Assembly (NCBI GenBank): GCA_004325065.1
Contig: PITI01000340.1
Location: 1 to 14,144 of the forward strand
DNA length: 14,144 bases
DNA from: Hamiltosporidium magnivora
Taxonomy: Eukaryota; Microsporidia; Dubosqiidae
Direction: 5' to 3'
This document shows, piece by piece, positions 1-8,764 of this stretch (position 1 is the stretch's first letter; each line of letters starts with the position of its first letter). Below the pieces are notes generated by a model. The model searched no databases. It was given only the letters and a program-made list of their open reading frames with translations, and was not told the DNA's origin. Position numbers and translations under genes: made by a program.

Positions 1-1217
1 AATTAAAGGTGTAAAGATCAATAATCTGTATACGCCAACACAATTATGATATTCTTTCACAATATATTAAGCGCCGAAATTTTGCTTTAATTTCGTCTTA
101 AGCCGATAAAAAAACAATTATATCCAAATCGTTCAAGATCTGTAGCAATTTGCGATGCACATTTTAAATTTTAGAATTTTTTACAATTGAATTTATTTTA
201 AAAGATTTAAGTTGTTTTTAATTCGATAGAAGGTAATTTAATCACTCTATTTATAAAGTCAAAATTTCAAATCAAACCTTGATATATGAAGTAACGTATA
301 AATTTCTGATTGGGAAGTAAATATCACAATCTACAAAGAAAAAACTTCTAATTAAAAAAGTAAGAAAAACATCAAAGCTTGCTGTATTCTTAAAATATAT
401 TTGATTAATTTATGTTATTTATACTGATACAATAATACAATATTTATCGAAAATTTTTTCTTAGATAATTTCTCGCCTCATTTTTACGCATTCTTTAGGT
501 TTTTTCAATAAGCCGATGTACCTATTAAATTACTTTCTTATTTACTTAAATTTTTTTTTCTATTGAAATAGTTTGCTTTGTCGATATTTCGATTCAGGAT
601 CTCAAAAAATATGTAAAAGCGAATCCCTTTTACATTATATGTTTGCCTATATCGGGCAGTGAGAAAACAATATGAACGTTAATGAACAGAAATTGTTTTG
701 ATTCAAGAATTATTTGCTAAACAGTTAATTTTAAACTATTTCATTGGGTATTAAAACAAATATAAATAGTTAAGATTATAAAAATCAAATATTATTGCCT
801 TCTAATTCTTTATTTTTTTATTGTTGTAATTTTTACACTTTAATTGGCACTTCATATATTAAATCTATTTGAAAAATACTAATTTGCATATTATACGATA
901 TAAGAATAGTGGCAATAAATTATATAATTTTAAACATTAGATTATGTATCATCAACATAAATTTACAGCTTTTTATAAAGGTGAAATTAAAATATTATTT
1001 AGCATTTTACGGTTATATTACGCCTCAAAAGAACACTTATATTGCTAGCTTTGTATTATATATCAAATCAAAACCATATAACTCCATTCTCTTATCGATT
1101 TAAGATTTGATAAATGTTGAATTTATGTTCTTACGTCTAGATTCTATCACATTTTGCAAAAAAATCTTGAGCAAAAGGCTTATTTACTCAAAATATATGC
1201 ATTAGTATATAATACCC
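1..1217. other. AT-rich intergenic, no gene seen
   Basis: This stretch is very AT-rich with many homopolymer runs. The open frame at 909-1103 begins with a GTG codon, is low-complexity (I, N, L, Y, K) and has no recognisable domain, so I regard it as chance. On the minus strand, a short open stretch antisense to 1218-1305 runs on to about 1190 and belongs with the decayed block described next. I see no RNA gene here. Confidence 0.6.
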
Positions 1218-2165
1218 ATGTTTTTTAGGAAGGCTGCTAAGTTTGAAGTACATCTCTACCAAAGAGATTGTCCTCCTGCTCACCATTTCTTTGTAGGGAA
1301 TAAATAGGTTTCTATTAAAAATGAAGGAATCATGTTTATCTCAGTTTTAAATTCGAATACCCCCTTTTCTAGTTTTAAAATCTTTATTTGAAAGTATCAC
1401 ATCTTTTTAAAACAGTGGCAAATATTATATTTGTTTTCATGTCATTAACGCAGTTCTAGGCTTAACACAAATAACTGCTACCCTAACACCCCATCGGTAC
1501 CCCCGAGATACCTACGTTCCAAAAACTTTGATCTACCAGGTGTGAATAACTAATTATTAGGCGAGGTAGTTGCCCGGAGTTCGTTAATGTCGGTTGCAAG
1601 GAACATGATCTGAGCCAGAGCATACCATGGATCCCCCCCCCAGAAACTATGCAGCATTCCCACTTACCCTACGCTTTCTAAACCTTATAAACCCCTGTCT
1701 AAGATGTATCTCGAAGACTATATCGGATCCACCTAAACAGTTAGTGCCATACCAACAAGCATAAGCTGCTACTTAGTTTTCCTGGCTTTAAAGTTTTTTT
1801 ATATCCCCAAAGCGCTAATTTTTCTAACCAGAATGAGCAAGGCTAGGTTTTTATGCCTTTACATGGAAATTACCTACATCCCCAGCTGCGGTCAGTAATC
1901 TAGCAACATAAAAAACTAAAAAAATATATTTATAGAAAAAATTTTGCCATTTCATAAACCTTCTCCTCCTCCTAACAACTAAATCGAACAACCGAAGATG
2001 GTGTGTGATTTTATTCCGAACAAAAATCCAAACTCTGATTTCATGCATCAATCTCGTATACTCATTGCCAATAAGATAGTTTTTTATGTGGTTTCTTTCC
2101 TCCGACATTTAGTTTTAAAATATATTTATATTTATTTTCTAGAATTTACTAAATTAAAATTATAA
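1218..2165 (+). pseudogene. Decayed coding block of unknown identity
   Basis: From ATG 1218, which directly follows a CCC triplet, one plus-strand frame runs about 316 codons to TAA 2163. It is broken only by nonsense codons at 1305 (TAG), 1389 (TGA), 1446, 1551, 1611 (TGA), 1734, 1896, 1917 and 1980; I see no frameshift. Segments such as MFFRKAAKFEVHLYQRDCPP and the Pro/Tyr-rich stretch at 1650-1730 read like real protein, and G+C is clearly higher at 1440-1850 than around it. The strand is not certain: minus-strand frames are also partly open, notably 1851-2108 (85 codons with an ATG at 2108, a run of five arginines, and a hydrophobic stretch near the C-terminus) and roughly 1470-1690, where only one stop interrupts a protein-like reading. 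I do not recognise the family. It is either an old gene or an old transposon body. Confidence 0.4.
1633..1641. repeat. C9 homopolymer
   Basis: Nine consecutive C residues stand out in a sequence this poor in G+C. They lie inside the decayed block at 1218-2165, where they read as part of Gly-Ser-Pro-Pro-Gln in the plus frame. The run is a likely site of length variation or assembly error, which matters when judging frame in this block. Confidence 0.9.
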
Positions 2166-2828
2166 ATATAATTTCACCATTGTGTGGTAATAAAATTTAC
2201 AGGGATAAATCGAATAAGTTATCATTGATTATTATATTCATAAATATTAGAAAAGTCTTTGCAGACCACATATTAAAAAATCGTTTAAATATTTATTATA
2301 ATTTCCAAAACACTCTGAAAACCATAATATGTATTAAATAAGACCAAACCCTTGGAATCTTCTTTTAGTAAATTTAAGCAAGCAATTAAGGAAGAAATCT
2401 AACTGATTGGCTCTTTCTTTATTCATAGGTTTGAAATCATATAAATCTATTTAAGCCCCTGGTTTCTTAACAATCAAATTATAGATATCATATTCTGATA
2501 ATTTTTCTATCATGATGGCGAATTAAATCTGGTATTGAAAATAATTTAAAATCAAAAAATTGCATTTTAAAGGAATTTAATAGACAAAAAAATTACTGTT
2601 CTGCAAAATGGATTAAACATTTTATTTTCAGAGCTTTGGTAAAAACAATAACTATACTTCTATATGATGTTATGAATTGAGAAAAAATTGCTTGCAAATT
2701 TGTCAAATAAATCATGGATTTCAGACCACATTTTACTTTTCTATAATTCTTTCTAATTTAGTTAAACATGTGGTTCATTATACTTTTTAGATTATTCTTT
2801 TGTCACTTAAGCCAAGCCAAGGGTCTAG
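2166..2828. other. AT-rich intergenic, no gene seen
   Basis: The stretch has low complexity in both strands, frequent stops in all frames, and no RNA-like folding or repeat that I could identify. It separates the decayed block at 1218-2165 from copy A of the dispersed repeat. Confidence 0.6.
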
Positions 2829-3033
2829 TGATGAGGATTTCGGAATTGCCTACCGAAGAGCCGGATTGATCCCCGGTTATTGCACCCTTTATCTTTCTTT
2901 GGAAAGTTTGCGTGATGCGGAAAGCCTAGTCCATCAAAAGAAAATTGTCTTTGAATGCTCAGAACTTGGCGTAGTTATGATTCATCGTTGAATTGTGTCC
3001 CATCCGTAGATAAAGAGTGGGTTATAAAATAAG
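2829..3033 (+). repeat. Dispersed repeat, copy A
   Basis: This higher-G+C segment matches the reverse complement of 11769-11977 along its whole length. Shared blocks include GAAAGTTTGCGTGA and ATCAAAAGAAAATTGT, with matching flanks such as GAGCCGGATT and TGATTCA. In copy A the plus frame is open for 63 codons from 2800 to 2991, but it has only a TTG at its head. Part of that frame (ESLRDAE, QKKIV) reads ESLREVE and QKKIV in copy B, so the repeat may derive from coding sequence. Copy lengths are 205 and 209 nt. On the minus strand, GGGGATCAATCC resembles a Pol III B box, so a tRNA-derived SINE is an alternative. The family is not identified. Confidence 0.7.
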
Positions 3034-3424
3034 CCGAAGCTTATAATAAACCATCTCTCTATTTTTGAAAATAATAATTGTAAATAGGTTATTACGTTCC
3101 GTTTATTATTTTTTAATTTTTACAAATGTATAATTTTTTGTCTAAAGATCAGTGTGAGTTTGTTCGTGCATATCAAAATTACGTTTTTAACATTTTTTCA
3201 AATCTTTCTTTCACATCATATAAGTACTATTTTATACTCCCCGTGCATCGATCTGATAGTCTGTAGGTACTTGTGATATTATTTGAATTAAATTTGAACA
3301 TTAAGCCACCAATTTAGTATAAATTTTCGTTTTATATATTTTCAAGCACTTAAATATCAGTTTTTGTCCAGGTATATTACATTTTTATAATTTAATTTGA
3401 TCATAACTTCTTCTATGAAAATAC
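3034..3424. other. AT-rich intergenic, no gene seen
   Basis: The sequence lies between repeat copy A and the mariner-like terminus. All frames carry frequent stops and nothing in it resembles a known element. Confidence 0.55.
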
Positions 3425-3463
3425 TTGAGGGTTGGATTGAAAAGTAATAGTTCTATGCCAATG
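3425..3463 (+). mobile_element. Mariner-like terminal repeat, solo
   Basis: The string TTGAGGGTTGGATTGAAAAG, continuing AGTAATAG and ending ATGCC, closely resembles the termini of animal mariner elements. From memory, those carry a GGTTGG core, then AAAAGTAAT, then TGCC. It reads inward on the plus strand, so it would be a left end. I could not find the matching inverted right end downstream, nor a transposase, so this is probably a solo or truncated terminus. Confidence 0.45.
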
Positions 3464-3681
3464 ATTTAAATAGATGTTATTTTAGCTCTTATGTTTGGAA
3501 ATCTCGATTATAAACCGTATAATTTAACATTTCCATTTATAAAGTGAAGATATTTTTATTTTTTTTGATATTTCTTATATTTTGTCTCTGCAGATACAAA
3601 ATTAAATACTAGCAAAGATACGATAATTTCTGTTCTGCTGATCCTAGTCTAGATAAAGTATGAGGTTGAGCATACGGCTAA

Positions 3682-3930
3682 AACACATATTCACAAAATC
3701 CTATTGTTACGAAAGCGAAAAGAAATAATAATTTAAAATCAGTAAGGATGCCAGAACTATTAAAGAGCGAAAGCGTCATTTAGTAGTAGTAGTAGTAGTA
3801 GTAAAACAAAAGTAACACCAACAAGCGCACTTAATGATTCGCCTATGTCCGGGAATTAAATATAAACGAATGGTTTGAAGCACATAGAAAATTTATTTAT
3901 AGCTTATTTTATTTTCATAAAGAATTCTAA
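3682..3930 (+). pseudogene. Broken ORF interrupted by a TAG microsatellite
   Basis: Two coding-like segments share one plus-strand frame. The first is 3682-3780 (33 codons, containing NNNLKSVRMPELLKSES). The second is 3838-3930 (30 codons plus TAA, containing FAYVRELNINEWFEAHRKF). They are separated by 57 nt holding the (TAG)7 array, which is read as seven consecutive stops. In another frame (3764-3859) the array reads as seven serines followed by KTKVTPTSALNDSPMSGN, so the original gene may have had a serine tract and later suffered a frameshift. There is no convincing start codon and the family is unknown. Confidence 0.3.
3781..3802. repeat. (TAG)7 trinucleotide microsatellite
   Basis: Seven perfect TAG units plus one base. 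It is the only perfect trinucleotide array of this length in the window. It falls inside a broken ORF, where it reads as stops in one frame and as serines in another. Confidence 0.95.
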
Positions 3931-5083
3931 AATGGACTTTATATACCCAAAAAACAGTATTCTAGGAGCATTTTATGCTAAGAATAAATATCGAATATTT
4001 TTTAAATAAAATTATATGGCATGGGGAAAATACATAACTTCAATGCAAAAATATTTAAAGCTCTCAGAAGACTAGTGTTAATTTTTACCTTGTAATATTT
4101 ATATATATATCATATTGATGAAAATAGGTAATGTCTATAATTTTTTGACTTACATTATTTTTAAATGCAATTAGATATATCTAAATTAAACTTGCTTTAG
4201 AAAATAATCTCGCTATATGGGCATTTTAAATATTTTCATTGTGATTTTTTTATAAAAATATTATTCCCTATGGTTGTTTAGACACTTACTGGTCCTTGAA
4301 ACAGATTCAGAGTTTAAAAATTAAATTGTTTTGATTTTCGAACTCAATCCTAAAATTGTTGATTATTTCAGATTTTTAGATTATTTTTTAAGGATTAAAA
4401 TAGTGGCTTCAAACAAAATTATAAAATCAAATATTTTTTTGTGTCATTTAGCTTTCTTTCCTAAAAAAGAAGCAAAAAACGATTTTCTCGCCGAATAAAA
4501 ATTTAGTTATAATTTCCTTTAAAGTATAAAAGATGGCTTAAAACAGCTGGGTCTGTATATTAATATGACCTAAGTTAGCCTTGTACCACTATTTTTGTTT
4601 CTAAAAAGGCATCGATAATTTATACAATAGAAAAATAATTCTAAATTTTTTCATTTATATTAGATAAATTAGAATTATTGATGTTTTTATTATAACTTAA
4701 TTTTGAAGCAAGATTTATATTTGTTTTTGGCTCAGAAATTATTATGTGCTCTTTCAGAAATTACCTGATCGCTCTTTTTGAATACAAATCAACTTTTTAA
4801 TGTAGCACAACCAATTAGAAGATAAATATATCAAACCCACATAGGTTAAAAAATATTAGATATTAATATTTAATGTTACCAAAACATTACTAAATTTTAA
4901 ATTTTATAAAAAAACAAAACCTTCATCTCTGGATTTAATACTTAAACCCAAAAACTTTCAAACACATCGTACAACAATAATATACATACTGCATATCATG
5001 TTCTTACAATATATTTCACCCTAATACAAATATTCTTTAACCTCCAAAAACAAAGAGAAATAAATGAAAATCAATAAATCTCT
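3931..5083. other. AT-rich intergenic, no gene seen
   Basis: The sequence has frequent stops in all frames. A weak coding-like plus-strand patch near 4540-4680 is broken several times and is too short to call. A loose similarity between 4323-4435 and 689-800 (both begin AAATTGTTTTGATT and end near ATAAAATCAAATATT) could be an old repeat or chance in AT-rich DNA. Confidence 0.5.
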
Positions 5084-5093
5084 TTTATTTATT
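5084..5093 (-). promoter_or_regulatory. Overlapping poly(A) signals at stop codon
   Basis: On the minus strand AATAAATAAA overlaps the TAA stop of the PPxY membrane protein and gives two overlapping AATAAA hexamers. A signal placed on the stop codon implies a very short 3' UTR, which suits compact transcripts of the microsporidian kind. Function is inferred from the motif alone. Confidence 0.5.
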
Positions 5094-5549
5094 CGGATTT
5101 TTCAGCATATTCGATAGAGTATTAACGGTTATAAAAAGTCCGATATAGGTTAATACAACTAGCACAATCTTTAAATAGCTGATTCCTTCTTTACTTCTTT
5201 TTAATACAGCCATTATAAAAACACCGCAAAGTATTAAATGGATTCCTAATACCGAATTAGTAATAGAATCTATCTGAAAATGATATTGATTAATTAATTC
5301 TATCCATGAAATCAGCAGACTAAATATTAAAATTTTACTAAGATTGTAATTTTTCCATTCCATACAAGTTACGACCATGAAATCGAGTTTTGCTGGTTTA
5401 GTAATGATTATATTGATGGTAGAAACCGAAGCATTGGAATCTGAAATTGTAGAACCCGAGGTAATAGAACCATTATCTTCATTATGTGCAGCATTTTCCC
5501 TAAAAACTTGTTCATATGTTGGTGGAGCGTCTATCAAATGATTATTCAT
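5085..5549 (-). CDS. PPxY-motif small membrane protein
   Basis: This predicted protein has 154 residues and starts at ATG 5549, which is in frame with a long uninterrupted coding stretch. Residues 9-12 are PPTY within DAPPTYEQVF, a classic PPxY ligand for WW domains such as those of Nedd4/Rsp5 ubiquitin ligases. Residues 20-50 are polar and rich in Ser, Asn, Asp and Thr, so the N-terminus probably faces the cytosol. Hydrophobic segments lie at about 72-88, 97-115 and 124-145, with a basic KRSKEG linker at 117-122. No signal peptide is seen. Codon use is AT-rich but reads like a real gene. I do not recognise a family. By analogy with PPxY adaptor membrane proteins, a role in recruiting a ubiquitin ligase to membranes is possible but inferred. 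The CCC motif seen before the gene at 12586 is absent here; TTAACGGTTA directly precedes the ATG. Confidence 0.75.
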   Translation of the reverse strand: MNNHLIDAPPTYEQVFRENAAHNEDNGSITSGSTISDSNASVSTINIIITKPAKLDFMVVTCMEWKNYNLSKILIFSLLISWIELINQYHFQIDSITNSVLGIHLILCGVFIMAVLKRSKEGISYLKIVLVVLTYIGLFITVNTLSNMLKNPNK

Positions 5550-6669
5550 TAACCGTTAATTTTTGTTTAATATATACATGAAAATTAATAAACCTAAATT
5601 TAATTTTCTTCTAAATATAGAATTATATTTAAATTCCAATAATAAAAAATTTACCATTTTTATATTTTGATTTATAGTTTTTAATTTACAATTTATTTTA
5701 TGAAATGGAAAATATTAATTCAACAACATATTCTAAACCCTTTGTCATATCATTAAAAGTGTGGTTTCCATTTCTCTTTTCAAAGGTAACAAAATAGTTA
5801 CCGAGATTAAACAATTTTTTTTTTTAAAATTTGGAATTTTTTACTTGTTTTTTTATATTTATTAAATTAATTTTTTATTCATATTGAACAAAACAACCAT
5901 TTTGAGAAAGAATGTGTAATAAATGAATTCTCAGAAAGTTTTAAAAGTTTTGAATTTAACTTTCAATCCATGAAATTTATATTTAATAGTTTGTAGGATA
6001 TGCATTTATAAATAAATTCTAAAATATCTAATTCTTTGCTTTTAAAAATAAAAATCGTTGTCTCATATTCCTTTCGTAAATTTCTCAATCTCATTTATTA
6101 ATCTATTTTTACTCTAATAACTAACTACTTAAACAAATTAACCCATTTACCTGTTTAGTTAATATAATTAATCTAACCATTTCTGACTAATTTTTAAATA
6201 TTAATTGATTAAATTAAGTTAGAGAAATTCAAAAAAATTCACTATTAAATCAAAATACTCACAAGTTCTTTATAAAAAACAAAACCATGAATTTTTTTCG
6301 ATTGATCAGTTCTTAAAACCATTTGAAAATTTACTTTCGTAATAAGTGAAATAATTCTTTTTAATATTTCTTTTCTATACGCGGTTTTTCAATGAACTAT
6401 ATGTTTAGAAATAATTAAATTTATAAACAGCAATTTGATCCTCAATAATTGCATAGAAAATGTTTTATTTTATTTAGGAATTGTTTTTGCCATAAAATTT
6501 CATACCTTTTTATGACAATAAAAAATATGTTTGATTTTATAGAAAATGAGAATTACAATTAAATTCAAAAGAATTATTTTAACAAAATTTAAGATATATT
6601 AGTTCATATTTTTAGTTCCAAAATTTTTATAAAGAATTTTTAGAGCAAAAAATCTTTTATTAAAACCGA
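5550..6669. other. AT-rich intergenic, no gene seen
   Basis: This divergent upstream region of the PPxY gene has no supported gene. It contains one copy (6392-6430) of a short diverged repeat shared with 9604-9639. The rest is low-complexity AT-rich sequence with frequent stops. Confidence 0.55.
6392..6430 (+). repeat. Short diverged repeat, copy 1
   Basis: ATGAACTATATGTT is shared exactly with 9604-9617. After it both copies carry an AGAA-containing stretch, then TAAATTT and TAAACAG, with small indels between. The same orientation and order of blocks suggest remnants of one dispersed element, although AT-rich composition weakens the case. Confidence 0.4.
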
Positions 6670-7414
6670 GGTCTCAATACTACGTCTTGCAAACACTTTT
6701 CATTGGGCGCAGATACATTTTGTTGACCTGCTACGATTTTTTTTTATTAAGTTTTTTTTAACTAAAGAAATAAAATAAAAATATATAGATATCATACAAA
6801 GATAATCGAAATAATATATAATTTAGGTATTCTTTTGTACTTAAAAGAAAATTTGTAGAGTTTAGAATTTTTTTTTAAACTGACAATTATTTTTGATTAA
6901 TTTATACAAAAAATCAGAATGCACTACAAAAAAACATATCGAATAATTTACTATAATGAGTTGATAAAGTTGGAATTTTCTGGTGAAAATTTGTTGAAAT
7001 TTCGGATTAAATTTACTGGTAGAGATCACCAGTGATGACTTCTAGTGCTCATCTGTTAATTTAAATCTGTAAATATTCTTTTTACTTTCATAAGTGAGAA
7101 CATTTCTTCACACAAATTCGAAGAGCAAAAGCGGAAATAAAACTTCGAGCAAATTTATGAACGTGATTGAATTGCATGGCTGGAAGACTCTTATAAAATT
7201 TCAGAAATTTATTTGCTTATTTTTATACAGAAATATCGTTATTAGACATGTTTTTTTATGAATATCTATATGAAACTTAAAAATTTGATTCAAAAATACT
7301 TAAATTAAAATTCAAATTTTTTCTCAGTATAATGGCATAAAAGGTAAGGGTTTTAGGCCTGGGGGACTTTTTTTTAAAGTCAAGGTAGCCCGTGAGCCAA
7401 AAAGTTTAGAGACC
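6670..7414 (-). mobile_element. Probable non-autonomous hAT-type transposon
   Basis: Read on the minus strand, the right end (7414 down to about 7380) is GGTCTCTAAACTTTTTGGCT, then CACGGGCTACC. This is the typical look of animal hAT termini, recalled as GGTCTC(C/A)AAACTTTTTGGC followed by a GGGCC-like run. The left end at 6670 begins GGTCTCAATACT, which pairs with the right end at 11 of the first 16 positions. The flanks carry a near-duplicate (TTTATTAAA before, TTTATTTTA after) that could be an eroded target-site duplication. Only scraps of coding-like sequence lie inside (for example on the plus strand at about 7095-7240, broken by stops), so the copy cannot encode a transposase. The right terminus is the firmest part and the left boundary is inference. 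Confidence 0.45.
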
Positions 7415-7566
7415 TTTATTTTAAATTATAAATATTTTTTAGAGATTAAAAACATAATCATTTCTCAAAAATATTTAAAAACAAAACATTTATATACATT
7501 ATGAAAGGTTTTATTATAACTAATATTGTTTATATAATCTTTAATAAAAAAACATTCTAAAAAAAC

Positions 7567-7800
7567 CTAGACATTTTCCTTTGTTTTTAAATGTATTTTT
7601 AAAGTTTCAAAATCCAGAATTATTTTTAAAATTTTGTCGTTTTTAAATATTTCCTTCATTATCATCTCAAGAAACAATAGAACATGAAGATTATATTTTA
7701 CAAACAAGAATCTACCATCTAGTTTTCTTTTATATGGTGTATATGACAAACGAAGTGAAAAAATTCTAAATTTAATAAAATAATTTGATAAATTCTCATT
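7567..7800 (-). pseudogene. Short open frame without start, unknown
   Basis: The minus frame is open for 77 codons between a stop at 7801-7803 and TAG at 7567. It has no ATG near its head; the first Met codons lie in the second half (EMIMKEIF). The translation has balanced charged residues (YKRKLDGRF, ILDFETLKIHLKTKENV) and looks more like protein than the surroundings. It could be a gene fragment, an exon of a lost gene, or chance. No domain is recognised. Confidence 0.25.
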
Positions 7801-7881
7801 TTATTTTACTTAATAATATTTACATAATAAGAAAAGGTTTACTTGAATAATCTATTTAAAAAAATATAAAATGAGAATTTA
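7789..7881. repeat. Inverted-repeat unit, 16-bp perfect arms
   Basis: TAAATTCTCATTTTAT at 7789-7804 is the exact reverse complement of 7866-7881, with 61 nt between. The 93-nt unit has the shape of a tiny MITE or of a hairpin-forming segment. It lies just upstream of the start-less open frame at 7567-7800. No coding sequence is contained. Confidence 0.7.
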
Positions 7882-8080
7882 TTTCTGTACAAAATACTTT
7901 ATAAGCTTAAAAACAATAAAAATAATTCTGATTATAAATGATAATAAAAAAATTCTGGTTAATTTAATCTAATAAAATTTCAGAAAAAATATCTTTCTTT
8001 TATTACAGTATAATAGGGAATTAGATTTTTAATAGAATCAAATTTATATTGGTAAATCCGGAAATTTAATTCGGATTTTT

Positions 8081-8444
8081 TTAATAAAATTTATTTCCTT
8101 TTATATACAAGCAGCATTTTTTAGACAACCAATGCATATTTTGGTTATTTTTATTGACTTCTGGTGATAAAATATATTTTCCTAGTATTATAAAACCGTT
8201 CTTGCTTAGAAATCTAGTTTTTTTATCTCTCAGCGTGGAGGATAAACATATGGGAGTTTTCTATTTGTTTTATTTAATCTGTTGTAACTCGTATTATGTG
8301 GGATTCTTTTACAGATCTGGTGTTTTTTGTATCCCATCGATATCCCAACAAGAATTTCCACACCAATTCCGCACACACATTGCAAAGCAGATGGGTTTTA
8401 AAGTAGTCTTTATCTCTTTACCAATTTTTTTACTGAAATACTAA
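8081..8444 (-). pseudogene. Broken Cys-rich coding relic, strand uncertain
   Basis: On the minus strand one frame gives 43 codons (8440-8312), including CFAMCVRNWCGNSC, a CX3CX4CX3C cluster that could bind zinc. Four stops then fall within 17 codons, followed by 59 more open codons (8260-8084) with KTRFLSKNGFIILGKYILSP. The overlapping plus strand is fully open from 8088 to 8444 (118 codons before TAA), but that reading is Phe- and Leu-rich and has no ATG until its middle, as expected for the antisense of a Lys-rich gene. I favour the minus-strand relic. No family is recognised. Local G+C is higher than in the flanks. Confidence 0.3.
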
Positions 8445-8636
8445 TTAAAACGAGATTAGTTCAATAAATTGTTCACCGGTAAAAAATTATTTTGATTTCA
8501 TTTCGATTTACTTTTAAAGAAGTCAATAATAAAACATTAGCAAATATTTGTGAATAAAATTAAACGTAAAAACATTTGCAATGGTTTCATTTCAATGTTA
8601 ATTTTATGTTTTAATTCAAAAATTTAATTTTCATAA

Positions 8637-8717
8637 GCTACTGTTTTTTATAAATTTAAAATCAAATTATATTTTATTTTACACAATAAATATCAAATTT
8701 TTAAGAAAAACAGTAGC
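8637..8717. repeat. Imperfect hairpin / inverted repeat
   Basis: GCTACTGTTTTT at 8637-8648 is repeated inverted at 8706-8717. The match continues inward imperfectly (TATAAATTTAAAAT against CTTAAAAATTTGATAT), giving a stem of about 25 positions around an AT-rich loop. The unit may be a small MITE-like element. It has no coding content. Confidence 0.6.
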
Positions 8718-8764
8718 ACGTGTTATATTTCATTTTATGAAATTCAACCAAGTCTAAGTTTAAA

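Noticed and set aside
909..1103. 64-codon plus-strand open frame
   Set aside because: It starts with GTG, its composition is low-complexity and AT-driven, and no domain or promoter-like motif supports it.
1440..1850. rRNA fragment, suggested by the higher G+C
   Set aside because: I could find no conserved rRNA core sequence, and the reading frames fit decayed coding DNA better.
3781..3802. CRISPR or telomere-like array
   Set aside because: It is a plain trinucleotide microsatellite with no spacers and no telomeric unit.
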